From positions 103,160-167,159 of the forward strand of contig NZ_BDBZ01000039.1 in the NCBI RefSeq assembly GCF_001613245.1: DNA of 64,000 nt, given 5' to 3'. How positions within the stretch are numbered: the first letter of the stretch is position 1; the number at the start of each line of letters is the position of its first letter. Made by a program: the position numbers and the translations under genes. The notes beneath the pieces are model-generated. The model searched no databases. It was not told the DNA's origin and saw only the letters and a program-made list of their open reading frames with translations. Of the stretch, positions 26,744-33,974 are shown piece by piece. Origin of the DNA: Nocardia speluncae NBRC 108251 (GTDB lineage Bacteria > Actinomycetota > Actinomycetes > Mycobacteriales > Mycobacteriaceae).

Positions 26744-28143
26744 CAGCAGTAGAGCCGGGTCGTTACGGCGGCGGGAGCATGAGCCCGGACCGGACCGTCC
26801 CGATCTCCGTATCCGCCCGTAAGCCCGCGCCGGCGTTGCAGGAATCGGTTACTCCCGAACCGCGCGAATGGAAGCCGTTCATCCGAATTCTGTTCCGATT
26901 CAGTTTCCTGTATTTCGGGCTGTTCTGTGTGGCCTCACCGGTCATGCTGTTCGAGTTCACCGGACTGTTCGGCATATGGTTACCCGACGACGCGGTGTTC
27001 TGGCAGGTCCGCTTGATGGAGCCGGCGTTGTCGTGGGTCGGGCACACCCTCTTCGGCATCGATGCGGCCCTTTACCTGAACGGTAGCGGCGATCAGAGTA
27101 TTTACTGGGTCCAGCTGTTCTGTGTGCTGGTGATTGCACTGGTCGGAACCCTGGTGTGGACGCTATTCGGCCGACGCGTGGAATATCGGCGTTCGGCCGG
27201 GTGGTTGCTGCTGGTGCTGCGACTGTGCGTGGCCGCCCAGTTGGTGCATTACGGTCTGGCCAAAGTACTTCCGGCGCAGATGCCCGAACCCGCCCTCACG
27301 ACCTTGCTCACGCCGGTCGGCGACCTCACCCCTTTCACGCTGCTCTGGAACCAGGTCGGTGCCTCACCCACCTACCAGATTCTGCTCGGCGCAGCGGAAT
27401 TGACGGCGGGACTCCTGCTGTTCATCCCGCGAACCGCGGTGGTGGGGTCGATTCTGGCCGTGGTCTCCATGGCGCAGGTGTTCATCCTGAACATGACCTT
27501 CGGGGTACCAGTGAAGATCCTGTCCGGCCACCTGCTGCTCATTGGCCTGGTGCTGCTGGCCCCGGAGGCGCGCAGGCTCACCGCGGTCCTCGTGCTGAAC
27601 CGCACGACCGGGCCGTCCACCGCGCCCTACCCCTTCCGGACTTTCCGTGCACGACGAATCGCTACCTGGTGCCAGGTCGCACTCGCGGTCTGGGTGACAG
27701 TATCGATCACGTACTTCACCTGGGGTATCTGGCAGGCGGTCGGACCGGACCGGCCGAAGCCACCCCTGTACGGCATATGGTCGGTATCGGAATTCACCCG
27801 CGACGGCGAGCCGGCGCCGCCGCTGCTCACCGACGAAACCCAGTGGCGCACCGTCGTATTCGAACACATCGGCCAATTGTCGTATCAGCTGACCGATGGC
27901 ACACTCGTTACGGCGCCGGGCACCATCGACCCTGCCACCCACCGCATCGAAGTTCCCGCCGATACCGCGGGCGGTACCCCCGCGGCCGCGCTGACCTTCG
28001 ACCAGCCCACCCCGGACCGAGTTACGCTGAACGGCGAACTCGGCGGACACTCGGTGAGTATGACTCTGCACCGCCTGGATCCGGACCAGTTCACCTTGCG
28101 TAGCACCGGCTTCCGGTGGATACAGGAGCAACCGGCGCAATGA
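26740..28143 (+). CDS. DoxX-like membrane protein with C-terminal extracytoplasmic domain
   Basis: 467-aa protein. Residues about 45-320 hold seven or eight membrane helices including a DoxX-like core (VHYGLAKVLPAQMPEPALTT, LGAAELTAGLLLFIPR, MAQVFILNMTFGVPVKILSG). The last about 125 residues are a soluble beta-rich domain (GIWSVSEFTRDGEPAPPLLT to the end) probably outside the membrane. The GTG start overlaps the regulator's stop. Function unknown; DoxX proteins act in membrane redox. Control by the upstream regulator and the Fur-type site is likely. Confidence 0.8.
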   Translation: MTAVEPGRYGGGSMSPDRTVPISVSARKPAPALQESVTPEPREWKPFIRILFRFSFLYFGLFCVASPVMLFEFTGLFGIWLPDDAVFWQVRLMEPALSWVGHTLFGIDAALYLNGSGDQSIYWVQLFCVLVIALVGTLVWTLFGRRVEYRRSAGWLLLVLRLCVAAQLVHYGLAKVLPAQMPEPALTTLLTPVGDLTPFTLLWNQVGASPTYQILLGAAELTAGLLLFIPRTAVVGSILAVVSMAQVFILNMTFGVPVKILSGHLLLIGLVLLAPEARRLTAVLVLNRTTGPSTAPYPFRTFRARRIATWCQVALAVWVTVSITYFTWGIWQAVGPDRPKPPLYGIWSVSEFTRDGEPAPPLLTDETQWRTVVFEHIGQLSYQLTDGTLVTAPGTIDPATHRIEVPADTAGGTPAAALTFDQPTPDRVTLNGELGGHSVSMTLHRLDPDQFTLRSTGFRWIQEQPAQ

Positions 28144-28283
28144 CCTTCGAACACGCTGTGTCGACCGGATCCCGCCCGGACGGACACTGGGATCGCGCGG
28201 TGCATACCTCGGACCCCTCGGGCGGTGCGGAACGCGCCCTCGACCATTGCGACTCGAGAACGAGAAAGGAGGCCTGTTGGTGA
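28140..28283 (+). CDS. Mini-ORF coupled to DoxX gene (47 aa)
   Basis: The ATG overlaps the DoxX stop (ATGA). It encodes 47 residues, polar, with two cysteines (DHCDSRTRKEACW end) and no membrane segment. No family recognised. It is the first of a chain of small frames with tight spacing, so it may be real, but coding potential is not proven. Confidence 0.3.
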   Translation: MTFEHAVSTGSRPDGHWDRAVHTSDPSGGAERALDHCDSRTRKEACW

Positions 28284-28351
28284 GTGACACGTCGAACCCT
28301 GCCCGCACATCCAGCTCGGCCGGTATACGAGCATTCCCTCGAAGGAGTTGA
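28280..28351 (+). CDS. Mini-ORF (23 aa)
   Basis: The GTG overlaps the previous stop (GTGA) and follows AAAGGAGG at 8 bases. It encodes 23 Ser/Arg-rich residues. The strong ribosome binding site is the only argument for it. Confidence 0.22.
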   Translation: MSDTSNPARTSSSAGIRAFPRRS

Positions 28352-28354
28352 ACA

Positions 28355-28537
28355 ATGGAAGGAGCCCACAGTGGACGCCGAACCCGACGAGGCCCTGCTC
28401 GTACTGTGACGGTGCGTCGGAGGAAGCGCGGACTCCGAGCGAGGAAACTTGTGCTGGTCGGGGCACGGGGCACGGGGCACGGGGCGTCGGGGTGGGCAGT
28501 TGCCGGATCCGTCGTGGACAATCACGCTCGCGTGTGA
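28355..28537 (+). CDS. Mini-ORF (60 aa, basic)
   Basis: An ATG 7 bases after GAAGGAG opens a 60-aa very basic frame (RRTRRGPARTVTVRRRKRG). Its second half reads through a GGGGCAC tandem repeat (28459-28485). A shorter frame from GTG 28371 also has a good site (GGAAGGAG). Uncertain. Confidence 0.22.
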   Translation: MEGAHSGRRTRRGPARTVTVRRRKRGLRARKLVLVGARGTGHGASGWAVAGSVVDNHARV

Positions 28538-28688
28538 GTCCCCACGGTCATAGGCGGAGCTATTCGGGGCCGTGGTAGCGCGGCGGTTTCGTCGGCGATT
28601 GGCTCTTCGGGGGAGGCGCTGTGCGGTGACACCCAGCGGGTGCGCGCTGAAAGACTGCTGGCGTCATAGTGTCCGGCCGGATGCTGGA

Positions 28689-28871
28689 TCATTCTCGGGT
28701 TGTCCTTGCCGCGACTTCCTGGATGAGCCACAACAAAGCGCGTGCGGTGTCCGGTGTGAGCTCAGGTGGGTCGGTCGGGACGATGACTTCGATTTTCCTC
28801 GAGCTTGCGCTGCCATGGGGCAGTCGGGTGGTAGGCGAGTGCGCGATCTCTCGCGGGTCGATGTTCTGCAT
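28689..28871 (-). CDS. Small conserved-looking protein (60 aa)
   Basis: 60-aa acidic/neutral protein starting at an ATG preceded by AAAAGGTGGCCTC. It contains IEVIVPTDPPELTPDTARAL and ends LIQEVAARTTRE. Proteins with this PPELTPxxARALLxLI pattern are common as small hypotheticals in actinobacterial integrative elements, which suits the nearby tRNA 3' end. Function unknown. Confidence 0.5.
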   Translation of the reverse strand: MQNIDPREIAHSPTTRLPHGSASSRKIEVIVPTDPPELTPDTARALLWLIQEVAARTTRE

Positions 28872-29240
28872 GAGGCCACCTTTTGCTAGGCGAAACGCGG
28901 GGGCGTACCCGATAGCGGCCTATGGCTGACTGCTCACCGTTGGGGAAGCCGTGGCGACGACTCCAGTCGCGGGACCGCCCGGTTTCTCAGTGTTCTCTCA
29001 GCTTAGCCCGAACTGAACCCCCACAAGCCTCTACCTGCAGTTTTGCGTTGCTTTGTGTTGAGGCTTTGCTCCACTCGGAAGAATAACCCCAGGTAGGGAG
29101 CGTGAGAAAATATACTGGTTGTGTCCGGAGGGGGAATCGACCATTACGCCAACCTCCTGCAACGCCGAAATATGCTGTTCATCGGCAACTAGCAGCGGCG
29201 TGACAGGGGAGCGGTGATCATGAGATAACTGGAACTGCTG

Positions 29241-29278
29241 AGTGGGGGTCAGGGGTTCGAGTCCCCTTAGTTCCACTC
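29241..29278 (+). other. tRNA 3'-end-like sequence, probable attachment site
   Basis: AGGGGTTCGAGTCCCCT (29251-29267) is a perfect T-arm and is followed by TAGTTCCA, the 3' side of an acceptor stem. A matching TGGAACT at 29230-29236 is too close to belong to a full tRNA, and no D-arm or anticodon arm precedes it. This looks like the 3' fragment left by an element that integrates into a tRNA gene. The isoacceptor cannot be told. A strong terminator follows at once. Confidence 0.55.
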
Positions 29279-29286
29279 AAAATCCC

Positions 29287-29326
29287 AGGTCAGGCCCGGT
29301 CTAGTACCGGGCCTGACCTGCTTTAT
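29287..29326 (+). terminator. Rho-independent terminator
   Basis: AGGTCAGGCCCGGT and ACCGGGCCTGACCT form a perfect 14-bp stem with a CTAGT loop, followed by GCTTTATTTT. It lies 12 bases after the tRNA 3' fragment and would end transcription from a tRNA gene on the plus strand. Confidence 0.8.
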
Positions 29327-29445
29327 TTTGGCCAACCCCCCGTTTACCCCCGGTTTGGTCCCGAAATGGTGTTGATGATGGTTCTGCCGTTGTTCTGCCG
29401 GTGAAACAGTGTGACCTGATCCGGGTGTATGCCCGGGATCGGGAG

Positions 29446-29712
29446 TCATTGTGGCAGGTCGGGTAGGTCCGCCAGTGTCTGTAGCGCGCCTTCGTACCAG
29501 GCGTGTACAGCCAGCCAGAGATAGGGCGGTTGTCTTTCCTCGGGTTCCATCTCCTGGGCCTTGTGGATCAGGTACTGCAGCATCTGGTTGTCCGGATGCG
29601 GGAATGGGTAAGGGAAGGTGTTGTCGGGTGTGTTGATGCTGTCGGCCCGGTAATCGGAGTGTCCGTTGGCGATGATTTGGGTCGACTGGCGGGTGATGTA
29701 GTCCGTCTGGGT
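29446..29712 (-). pseudogene. C-terminal fragment of unknown protein
   Basis: The minus frame encodes about 88 residues (QTDYITRQSTQIIANG; HPDNQMLQYLIHKAQEMEPE; PYLWLAVHAWYEGALQ) that read like a real soluble protein end. Upstream it runs straight into the IS21-like repeats at 29717, so its 5' part appears to have been lost there. No family recognised. Confidence 0.35.
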
Positions 29713-29716
29713 TCGA

Positions 29717-29794
29717 TCGCGAATTCGGGCACCGTCTGGTCGCGAATTCGGGCACCGTCTCGTTCGCGGCTGGTCGCGGATCTCGACACCACTG
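29717..29794 (+). repeat. IS21-like end: tandem 23-bp repeats
   Basis: TCGCGAATTCGGGCACCGTC occurs at 29717 and again at 29740 (23-bp period); a diverged third copy TCGCGGATCTCGACACCACT starts at 29774. Multiple repeats with TGGTCGCGAAT cores are typical transposase-binding ends of actinobacterial IS21-family elements. No istA or istB gene remains beside them. Confidence 0.55.
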
Positions 29795-30109
29795 CGCCAT
29801 CCTGGTTGCGGTACAGCGGTACCGACTGACCTCCCGCAGCTGGGTTGCCGGTTGCCATCGTGACGGATAATCACGTCGCCACTCGTAGGACCACCGAAGG
29901 CAACCTTGAAACGGGTTATCCCTTTGCTGAGTGGCGAAGTCCCGTCCCCTGTGTGACCGGTAGACGGCATTACCGGATGACCGGGTGGCGGGCAGCGCTT
30001 TAGCGTTCGGAGGGTCAGCAGGCCGAACCCCCTCGCGTCCCAACGTTATGGGTCGGCTCACGAGTATCCGCCGGGCCTGACAACGCGACTGAGCTGGATA
30101 TCCGCCTGG

Positions 30110-30571
30110 TCATCGCTGCGCTGCCCGGATCTCTTCGGTTGCCGCACGGAAGGCGGGCGCGGCGTGGGCGAAGTAGTCGAAGAGCACCGCGCGCTGTTCC
30201 GGTGTGTAGCGGTCGAGGATGTGGGCGATTCTGCGGCGCGCCGGTGTTACCAGCTCGCTGATGCCCGCGAGGGCGTCGGTCACGGGCTCGACGACGACCT
30301 TGCGGCGGTCGGTCGGGTCGCTTATCCGACGGGCGTAACCGGCCCGTTCCAGCCGGTCGATGAGACGGGTGGTCGCGCCGGTCGTCAGGCCTGTTCGCTC
30401 TGACAACTGTCCCGAGGTCAGTGCGCCTGCCAATGCGAGCTGGCTGAGCGCGTACCACTCCGAGGCTTGCAGTCCTGCCGCTGCCGCGCCGGCCATGCCG
30501 TGCAACCCCACGGCGTCGAGATAGGCGCGGAAGACCTCCTCTTCGGCATTCTGCTGCGCAGTAGTTGCCAT
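30110..30571 (-). CDS. MarR-family transcriptional regulator
   Basis: 153-aa regulator. The winged HTH is at about residues 40-110: ALAGALTSGQLSERTGLTTG, ATTRLIDRLERAGYARRISD, DRRKVVVEPV. N- and C-terminal helices for dimerisation are present. It is divergent from the SnoaL-like gene, with palindromic sites between the two starts, so it probably represses both. The start at 30571 has a moderate ribosome binding site (GGAGGCTTCGAGC). Confidence 0.9.
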   Translation of the reverse strand: MATTAQQNAEEEVFRAYLDAVGLHGMAGAAAAGLQASEWYALSQLALAGALTSGQLSERTGLTTGATTRLIDRLERAGYARRISDPTDRRKVVVEPVTDALAGISELVTPARRRIAHILDRYTPEQRAVLFDYFAHAAPAFRAATEEIRAAQR

Positions 30572-30598
30572 GATGCTCGAAGCCTCCTACTCTGATTA

Positions 30599-30631
30599 CT
30601 GCACGCATGCAGATACTGAATCTGTGCAGAT
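30599..30631. promoter_or_regulatory. Probable MarR operators
   Basis: CTGCACGCATGCAG (30599-30612, CTGCA/TGCAG arms) and ATCTGTGCAGAT (30620-30631) are two short palindromes in the 87-base gap between the divergent MarR and SnoaL-like genes. Their place suggests autoregulation by the MarR protein. Confidence 0.45.
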
Positions 30632-30658
30632 AATGCACCTTACCCACAGGAGGAAATC

Positions 30659-31114
30659 ATGTCCATGACTACCCGGGACGATCAGCAGGCGGTTGTCGAA
30701 GTGATCGCCGGACTCGTAGATGCCTGGCGTCGTCACGATGCCGATGCCTACGGGGCAGCATTCACTGAGGACGCCACCTACATCACCTTCGTCGGCACTT
30801 ACTACCGCGGGCGGGGCGACATCATCGAAAGCCACCGCACGCTGTTCGCCAAATACCTGAAGGGCACCCAGTTGGCCGACGAAATCCTCGACGTCCGATT
30901 CCTCGGGCCTGACATAGCCGTGGTCACCGGGCGCGGCGAATCATACAAGGGAGACCACCCCAAGAAGCTGACCAAGGTTCAGACCTACACCCTGGTCCGC
31001 GAGCCGTCCGGGCAGTGGCGCGTCGCGGCATTTCAGAACACGAAACGCAAGCCGATAATGGAGGCGATTTCGTTCAAAACCGCTCCCGGCCTGATCCCGG
31101 CAGCCCAGCGGTAG
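30659..31114 (+). CDS. SnoaL-like (SgcJ/EcaC family) small protein
   Basis: 151-aa NTF2-fold protein: VVEVIAGLVDAWRRHDADAY, GAAFTEDATYITFVGTYYRG, then the strands AVVTGRGES and YTLVREPSGQWRVAAFQNTK, the standard closing segment of this family. The ATG follows ACAGGAGGAAATC. The family covers cyclases and unknown binding proteins; no substrate can be assigned. It is controlled, probably, by the divergent MarR. Confidence 0.88.
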   Translation: MSMTTRDDQQAVVEVIAGLVDAWRRHDADAYGAAFTEDATYITFVGTYYRGRGDIIESHRTLFAKYLKGTQLADEILDVRFLGPDIAVVTGRGESYKGDHPKKLTKVQTYTLVREPSGQWRVAAFQNTKRKPIMEAISFKTAPGLIPAAQR

Positions 31115-31380
31115 AGCGGGTTATGCAGCAGGAGTGCGATGAACCCATAACGACGCACGATATTCCGCATGAGGGTCTGGTCGGCGGGACGCCCCAAGGC
31201 CGTTCGCGCATCACGGATCTGGAACATGTTCACTCGAGGACTACCGCGGTCCGGCGGTCCATATTCGGCAGCGTGGCGGTCTCATGACGAGTACCGAACG
31301 ACAGCCGGTCGTGCGCTGAGGTTCCGTACCGGTCGCCTGGCTGGGGGTGCTGTCGAGATTCACAAACACCAAATCGAGCG

Positions 31381-31423
31381 GTGCTGGAATTGGCGACCAG
31401 AGTGATGCCGAGATTCGCGACCA
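31381..31423 (-). repeat. IS21-like end repeats, opposite orientation
   Basis: On the minus strand TGGTCGCGAATCTCGGCATC is followed one unit (24 bases) later by TGGTCGCCAATTCCAGCAC. These share the TGGTCGCnAAT core of the repeats at 29717 but point the other way. The rest of 31115-31690 shows no gene. Confidence 0.5.
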
Positions 31424-31737
31424 GAACCATCCGTCGGAATCTGTGCCGGTTGGTCGGGTTCCATGGCTTGTCCGGGGTGGTTGTGGGCGGCCTGGTGATG
31501 TGATCAGTGTGTCATGCCCACCGCGGGGCGCCGTGTGGCCGAGGCTCGGCAGGTGTGTAACGTCCGATGCTGGTCGGCGGCAGGGATACGGCACTGGTCT
31601 CGTAAGAGAGGTGGGTTCGGCGCGATTCTCGAACTCATGAACCAGCTGCGAGTTCGGAGTCATGTGCGGGGATAGTGGTGTGACCGGCCGGGATCCGGCG
31701 CTAAGATGATTCAGACTGGTTGGCTGGGGCTGTGAGC

Positions 31738-32000
31738 GGCGCGTGTTGGCGGCAGAAACACCAGTACACAGTGAGATTCTGTTCGCGTCGGAGACGACGT
31801 GGAGCTTCGCCCCTTTCTTTTCGCGGTCGACCGGGCTGCGGCCGGTCAGCGAGCCCCTTTTTTCGCCCGTATGGACGCTGCGTCCAGGATCGCCGCACTC
31901 CAGTCGAGCTCGCCGGCTGCTCCGAGCCGGTCGAGTATCTCTCGGTGCAGCACGTCGAACGTTCCGGTGTCAGCCCACCGCCCGCTCGACCGGCCTGGAG
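31738..32000 (-). pseudogene. IS5-family transposase fragment
   Basis: GRWADTGTFDVLHREILDRL and AILDAASIRAKKG in one frame, then after a shift at about 31850 SLTGRSPVDREKKGAKLHVV, are the central DDE part of an IS5-type transposase (first Asp in LDAASIRAKKG). N- and C-terminal parts are missing. The first frame continues upstream into a crcB remnant. Confidence 0.75.
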
Positions 32001-32034
32001 CAAAAGGTTCAGGGAGGGAGGCGCGGCGGTTGGC

Positions 32035-32265
32035 CGCATCGCCGCGAAGCGACGCGGCGGCGGCGGTGTAGTGCTGGGTCTGGATCAGGCGCACGGTTTC
32101 GAAGCCGGCGGCGCTGAAGGTGGCGTATCCGCCGCAGAAGCTGACGCCCGACAATCATTGCGAGATCGCGGAATGCGTCGTGGAACAGCGTCACGCCGGT
32201 GATGAACCCCAGTATCAGCGGGCCGGTCACGTTGATGAAAAGGGTTGCCCATAGAAGCAGTGAAG
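32035..32265 (-). pseudogene. crcB fluoride channel remnant
   Basis: TLFINVTGPLILGFITGVTL and DLAMIVG in one frame, then SGVSFCGGYATFSAAGFETV and RLIQTQHY in the next, correspond to the middle and C-terminal part of CrcB/Fluc, including the GFCGGYTTFS signature. One extra base at about 32145 breaks the frame and the N-terminal helix is not recognisable. The C-terminal end is replaced by transposase sequence. Confidence 0.7.
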
Positions 32266-32629
32266 CTTGCTGAGTTGTGATCTGGCTGCGCGCTCATGGA
32301 GACGCCGGCGGTGCCAGCTGAATCCGTCCGGTGTTGGCCTAGGCGGGCGGTCTGGCTGATCGGCGTGTCGGGGCATTTGGTCGGTGTGTTGCTCGTACGT
32401 AGGGCGCGAACCTGCGACGCGTGACCTGGGGTTTCTTGCGTAGGCTGGATATCCGATCTCTACTTGCATCGATCTGAACTGCGCAGATGGGCTTGACCCT
32501 CGATTCCCAGTTTAGGCTCACGTGATCGTGCCGGGACCAGTTGTCCACGGTGGTTGCTACGGCAAGTTCCTTCCTGCCGAGCAACCGATCCGTACAAACG
32601 TCGCCCCGACGCGCGGTTCGGTGCGAAGG

Positions 32630-32668
32630 GATGCACAATCGGCCGAAATCGTGAATCATTTATGCATC
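32630..32668. promoter_or_regulatory. LitR/CarH-like 11-bp repeats upstream of FAD oxidoreductase
   Basis: Plus strand: GATGCACAATC at 32630. Minus strand: GATGCATAAAT (32668-32658) followed directly by GATTCACGATT (32657-32647), an 11-bp direct repeat. They lie 56-95 bases before the FAD oxidoreductase start. The same unit occurs at five other intergenic sites between 38 and 53 kb. The region 32270-32630 shows nothing else. Confidence 0.5.
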
Positions 32669-32723
32669 GAGCATGGCCGGGCACGGTACGCGTGCGAGCG
32701 CAACGAGTCAGGGGATTGCGGAG

Positions 32724-33968
32724 ATGCCGATCGATGTGGTGGTGGGTGCGGGGCTGGCGGGTCTTGCCGCTGCGAATCATCTGCAACGTCACGGTGTGGA
32801 TGTGGTCGTGTGCGAGGCCGGCGACGAGGTGGGTGGACGGGTACGAACGGACCGGGTCGAAGGGTTTCAGCTCGACCGCGGTTTCCAGGTATTGCTGCCT
32901 GCCTACCCTGAGCTTCGGCGGCAGGTTGACCCGCAGCAACTCAGACTGCGACCGTTCACTAGCGGGGTGATCGCTATGGGTGTGGACCGGCGGCGGTGGC
33001 TGACCGGTCCCCGGCATGGCCGGGTCGCCCTCGCCGGAGCATTGGACCTGCTCCGGCACCGACCTGTCGACGTCGCCGCGCTGGCAACGCTGGCGCTGCG
33101 GGACGGACTGGGCCCGGTCAGCCTGGCACGTAGACGCACCACGCGCTCTGTTGCCGAGGAATTGCAGCATTGGCGTCTGTCGACACGAACCGTTGACGAG
33201 GTGCTGCGCCCCTTCTTGGCGGGCGTGTTTCTCGACCCGCTGTTGAGTACCGATGCGCGAGTGTTCCATCTGATCTGGCGATGCTTCTTACGTGGTGGTG
33301 GGGCGGTGCCTGCCGAGGGGATGTCGGCTCTGCCGTTACAGCTGGCGGGCAACCTCGCCGATGCAACGATCCGTACGGCCGCTGAGGCGTGCGCAATCGA
33401 TGGCACCCGGGTTCGTCTGCTCGGCGGCGAAACGATCTCCGCACGCGCGGTGGTCGTCGCCACCGACGGCAGCACGGCCGCGCGGCTGTTGCCCGAGGTC
33501 GACCCACCGAGCTGGCACGCTGTCACCACCTTCTACTACGCCGCGCCGCGCTCACCTCTGCGCTCGACCACGCTGCTTGTCGATGGGCACAGCGACCTCT
33601 TACTGAACACCGTCGACCTCAGCATTGTCGCCGAACAGTACGCGCCGCCCGGACAGAGCCTGATCGCCGCATCGGTTCCCGGGCGCGCCGACGACGCACT
33701 CGAACCGGCTGTGCGGCATCGGCTCGCCCAGCTCTACGGCACCGACACAGCTGGTTGGCGATTGCTTGCCAGCTATCCGATTACTCGGGCATTGCCGGTG
33801 ATGCGCCCAGGTCATCGACTGTGTCGAGCTGTCCGGCTGGGTTCCGGGCGCTATGTGTGTGGCGATCACCGCGATACCAGCTCGATTCAGGGCGCGCTGG
33901 TGTCAGGGCGTCGGGCGGCGACTGCGGTGCTGACCGATCTCGGCGTCCACGCGAGGAGAAGGGGCTGA
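32724..33968 (+). CDS. FAD-dependent oxidoreductase (amine oxidase/desaturase-like)
   Basis: 414-aa flavoprotein. The N-terminal dinucleotide-binding fold is VVVGAGLAGLAAANHLQRHG followed by EAGDEVGGRVRT; the FAD-binding C-terminal motif is YVCGDHRDTSSIQGALVSGR. It resembles protoporphyrinogen-oxidase and carotenoid-desaturase-like amine oxidases. The ATG at 32724 was chosen because the dinucleotide fold starts there; an ATG 51 bases upstream is possible. First gene of a plus-strand series with an epimerase and a glycosyltransferase. Probably a carotenoid or terpenoid tailoring step, not certain. Confidence 0.82.
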   Translation: MPIDVVVGAGLAGLAAANHLQRHGVDVVVCEAGDEVGGRVRTDRVEGFQLDRGFQVLLPAYPELRRQVDPQQLRLRPFTSGVIAMGVDRRRWLTGPRHGRVALAGALDLLRHRPVDVAALATLALRDGLGPVSLARRRTTRSVAEELQHWRLSTRTVDEVLRPFLAGVFLDPLLSTDARVFHLIWRCFLRGGGAVPAEGMSALPLQLAGNLADATIRTAAEACAIDGTRVRLLGGETISARAVVVATDGSTAARLLPEVDPPSWHAVTTFYYAAPRSPLRSTTLLVDGHSDLLLNTVDLSIVAEQYAPPGQSLIAASVPGRADDALEPAVRHRLAQLYGTDTAGWRLLASYPITRALPVMRPGHRLCRAVRLGSGRYVCGDHRDTSSIQGALVSGRRAATAVLTDLGVHARRRG

Positions 33969-33974
33969 TTGCGG

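Noticed and set aside
28459..28485. GGGGCAC tandem repeat as a CRISPR or regulatory array
   Set aside because: Only about three 7-8 base units without spacers; simple sequence slippage is enough to explain it.
29031..29276. Minus-strand frame starting with a GLEPLTPT-type sequence
   Set aside because: This is the well-known false reading of a tRNA 3' end; it contains the T-arm and is not a gene.
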